From Opitutia bacterium UBA6410 (GTDB lineage: Bacteria; Verrucomicrobiota; Verrucomicrobiia; Opitutales; Intestinicryptomonadaceae), in contig DJPO01000103.1 of the NCBI GenBank assembly GCA_002437405.1, positions 1 to 18,352 of the forward strand: 18,352 nucleotides of DNA, written 5' to 3'. A program made the position numbers and the translations under genes. Below, piece by piece: positions 16,407-18,352 of this stretch. The notes under the pieces were generated by a model. It ran no database searches. It was not told where the DNA came from and worked only from the letters and a program-made list of their open reading frames with translations. Each line of letters begins with the position of its first letter. Position 1 is the stretch's first letter.

Positions 16407-16450
16407 TATTTTCGGATATATTCGCCGATTTACCGCCGAAATACCAGTCT

Positions 16451-16476
16451 AAAATTTTGCCGCGCGGTAAATTTTT
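16451..16476 (-). terminator. Long dyad over the stop codon of the MscS-like gene
   Basis: AAAATTTTGCCGC (16451-16463) and GCGGTAAATTTTT (16464-16476) form a near-perfect inverted repeat with one wobble and one mismatch, overlapping the stop codon (16475-16477). In the minus direction it ends in TTTT, which could terminate the mscS transcript before the tRNA. The stem has no real loop spacer and the T-run is short, so this is only a candidate. Confidence 0.4.
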
Positions 16477-17944
16477 ACGCTTTTGCCGCGGGCGGGTTTT
16501 GCGGAGCGGGGGTTGACGCGCCGAATCCGCGCGGAAGCGATTCCACGTATACGGAGGTTGACGGGAAGGCGAACGAAAGCCCGCGCGCCGCCGCTATGCG
16601 CATAATCGCGAAGTCCACTTTCGCGCGCACGTCCATGTGGAAATCGTAGTTTATTTTCTTCGTGTAGTATACCAGCCTTATGTTGAGCGACGAGTCCCCG
16701 AAGCCCGCAAAGCGCACCGTCACGCTGTTTCTGTCCACTCCGTCGGTCGCCAGCACCGCCGCCTTGATTTCGGGGATAACGGCTTCGAGCTGGTCGGCGG
16801 TAGCGTCGTAGGTGAAGCCTATGACTTCCACCGCCTTGCGCATCGGCATTCTCGAGAAGTTTTCTACGGAGGATTTCGCCAACACCGAGTTCGGGATTGT
16901 CACGAGGGTTTTTGTGAAAGTGCGTATGCGGGTCGAGCGGAAGCCGATTGCCTCGACATTGCCTTCGTAGGAGAGCGTTTGAATCCAGTCGCCGACGATG
17001 AACGGGCGGTCGATTATAATCGACACCGACCCGAAGAAATTCGCGATAGTGTCCTGCGACGCGAACGCCAGAGCCATACCGCCGATACCCAAGGACGCGA
17101 GAATCGCGTTAACGTTTGCCCCGATGTTGTCGAGAATCGAGAGCAGGGCGATAATCGCGATTATGGATTTTACGACTTTGCGAAGGAAGTTTATCAAACT
17201 TGCCGCCGATGCCGATTTACCGCCGAAAGCGGTTTCCATTCGCATAAAGAACACGTCGAAGATGTTGAGGATAAGCCAGAACGCGCCGAGCCAGAAGACG
17301 ACTGCGGCGGCGCGGTTGAGGATTTTTATCGATTCTTTTTCCTCGACCACGACAACGCACGCGAAGTACAGTCCGACGACCGCCGCGCAGACCATCGCGG
17401 GGGTGCGGATCTTGCGGAAAAAGAGCGAGGCGAAGTTTTCGCTTCCGTCGCGCGAAAAAGACCTTTCGAGGAATTTGAGCAGGTAGCCGAGCATATAGCG
17501 CGTGAAGACGAACGTCGCCGCCAGCGCGAGCAGCACGAGCAAATATTGGCTGACCCTCAGTCCGAAAATTTCGCGCGATAGAAACTGCATTGCCGCGTCG
17601 TCGTTTCCTACAATCGAGTGGATAAATTTGCGCATTTTCCCCTTTAGCTCGTAGGCCTCTTTGACCGCCTGCTTGTCGCGTTTTGCGACCTCTTTTTGGT
17701 GCTCGATTTCCTCGGGCGTGAGCTTTTTTTCGACGACTGCGGTATCGGCGGGGACAGCGGCTGATTCGGATTCTGCGGCTACCGTTGCGGCGGGCTTTTC
17801 GGCGGTTTCGGGTTTTGCCGCCGTGCTGTTTTCCGCTTTAGCCGTTGGTTCGGACGCCGTTTGCGACGCCGCAGCGGCGGGTTGTTCGGCAAACGCCGCG
17901 AGCGAAATAATTGAAACCAGAAAAATCGCGAAGAGTTTTTTCAT
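16475..17944 (-). CDS. MscS-family mechanosensitive ion channel
   Basis: A 489-aa inner-membrane channel that would release solutes on hypo-osmotic shock. It begins with a signal peptide (1-19), followed by a low-complexity Ala/Glu/Thr/Pro stretch (20-70) and a charged helix (72-105), presumably periplasmic. Transmembrane helices lie near 134-158, 182-200, 211-234 and 255-272. The pore helix TM3 with the Gly/Ala pattern (ASLGIGGMALAFASQDTIANFFGS, 282-306) is the MscS signature. The cytosolic beta domain follows (DRPFIVGDWI, then EAIGFRSTRIRTF and VTIPNSVLAKSSVENFSR) and the alpha/beta vestibule ends near FPSTSVYVES. It is longer than E. coli MscS (286 aa) owing to the N-terminal extension. 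The start ATG has no strong ribosome binding site; TATAAA on the minus strand about 15-20 nt upstream could be a -10. Confidence 0.92.
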   Translation of the reverse strand: MKKLFAIFLVSIISLAAFAEQPAAAASQTASEPTAKAENSTAAKPETAEKPAATVAAESESAAVPADTAVVEKKLTPEEIEHQKEVAKRDKQAVKEAYELKGKMRKFIHSIVGNDDAAMQFLSREIFGLRVSQYLLVLLALAATFVFTRYMLGYLLKFLERSFSRDGSENFASLFFRKIRTPAMVCAAVVGLYFACVVVVEEKESIKILNRAAAVVFWLGAFWLILNIFDVFFMRMETAFGGKSASAASLINFLRKVVKSIIAIIALLSILDNIGANVNAILASLGIGGMALAFASQDTIANFFGSVSIIIDRPFIVGDWIQTLSYEGNVEAIGFRSTRIRTFTKTLVTIPNSVLAKSSVENFSRMPMRKAVEVIGFTYDATADQLEAVIPEIKAAVLATDGVDRNSVTVRFAGFGDSSLNIRLVYYTKKINYDFHMDVRAKVDFAIMRIAAARGLSFAFPSTSVYVESLPRGFGASTPAPQNPPAAKA

Positions 17945-17979
17945 ATGCGCGTGATTCTTTTTTATAGGCTGATTAAATG

Positions 17980-18007
17980 CAAATAAAAAGCGGCGAATTC
18001 GCCGCTT
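17980..18007 (-). terminator. Terminator of the DUF2283 gene
   Basis: The palindrome AAGCGGCGAA/TTCGCCGCTT (17988-18007) is perfect. On the minus strand it is followed by TTTTTATTTG. It lies 16 nt past the stop of the small gene at 18024 and separates it from the MscS-like gene. Confidence 0.8.
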
Positions 18008-18023
18008 CGGTATGTTGTTAAAT

Positions 18024-18308
18024 TTAACAGGCGGTTAAAATTGCGTTCGCCAAATCGGGAACGTCCTTAATTCTTTTTGACAAAAGTTTTTTTGTCGCCG
18101 TTATTGTAAATTTTTTTACCCCGACCAATTCGACGCCGACAACCCCGCCTTTGGAGTCCACATCTATTGTTATTATGGCATTGCCTTCGCTGTCGTCTAT
18201 TGTCTTTGCTATTTTATTTTTTGAAAATCTGATGTAGACGGCTTTTGTCTCGGCGTCAAAGGTTATGACGGGCAGCGATTTGCCCGATACGTGGATTATA
18301 TTTTCCAT
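18024..18308 (-). CDS. DUF2283-family small protein
   Basis: A 94-aa protein. The ATG at 18308 is chosen because AAAGGAG lies 8 nt upstream (18317-18323); an in-frame TTG at 18329 would lie upstream of that site. The sequence ITFDAETKAVYIRFSKNKIAKTIDDSEGNAIITIDVDSKGGVVGVELVGVKKF (15-67) has the DUF2283 pattern: a D..t.a.YI start, a turn, and a hydrophobic strand then D.d..G.vvGvEl. DUF2283 proteins are small and uncharacterised, and sometimes lie near toxin-antitoxin genes. A C-terminal helix-like tail (LLSKRIKDVPDLANAIL) follows. It has its own terminator. Upstream sequence is cut by the window edge after 44 nt. Confidence 0.75.
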   Translation of the reverse strand: MENIIHVSGKSLPVITFDAETKAVYIRFSKNKIAKTIDDSEGNAIITIDVDSKGGVVGVELVGVKKFTITATKKLLSKRIKDVPDLANAILTAC

Positions 18309-18352
18309 TTTCAAGACTCCTTTCTCCAAGCTGTTATGCCTTTTACGTTGTT

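Noticed and set aside
16637..17581. A 314-codon plus-strand frame opposite the MscS-like gene.
   Set aside because: It is antisense to conserved MscS coding sequence and has no recognisable features.

Overview
The window looks like chromosomal DNA of a GC-rich, diderm (lipoprotein- and periplasm-bearing) bacterium. A member of the PVC group, most likely Verrucomicrobiota, is my best guess. The reasons are the abundance of secreted lipoproteins, a DUF6786-like lipoprotein, a DUF1080 sugar-hydrolase-like lipoprotein, and the near absence of Shine-Dalgarno sequences before most genes. This placement is inference, because no rRNA or marker phylogeny is available here.

Layout. 1-93: tail of an upstream unit ending in two tandem hairpins and a T-run (terminator). 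109-1353: DUF6786-like lipoprotein. 1354-4068: a visibly AT-rich island with a type II restriction-modification system, consisting of a cytosine-5 methyltransferase and an R.HpaII-like endonuclease overlapping by 20 nt. It is preceded by the C-terminal remnant of an XRE-type regulator and bracketed by two 16-nt identical repeats. 4086-5916: M42 peptidase and uroporphyrinogen-III synthase (hemD), 1 nt apart. 5917-6447: about 530 bp without a supportable gene. 6448-7110 (minus): DUF1080 lipoprotein, divergent from 7255-10664: ABC-F ATPase (uup-like), folC and an unrecognised 53-aa membrane peptide. 10789-15427: a five-gene operon of exported envelope proteins (CsgG-like/PEGA-like protein, CsgG-family protein, COG3014-like lipoprotein, YcfL-like lipoprotein, LpoB) closed by a hairpin. 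15501-16101: hicAB toxin-antitoxin pair with a perfect palindromic operator ending 1 nt before the hicA start codon. 16276-18308, all minus strand: tRNA-Leu(TAG) with its terminator, a MscS-type channel, and a small DUF2283 protein with its own terminator.

How the parts fit. The core genes are ordinary housekeeping genes (heme, folate, translation-associated ATPase, osmoprotection). The envelope operon probably forms one outer-membrane lipoprotein system related to penicillin-binding-protein activation, with three members of the CsgG/LpoB type. The accessory elements are the restriction-modification island and hicAB. The most striking whole-window signal is the near absence of CCGG, the predicted target of the HpaII-like system: I find only three copies in more than 18 kb, although CCGC, CCGA and CCGT are each frequent.
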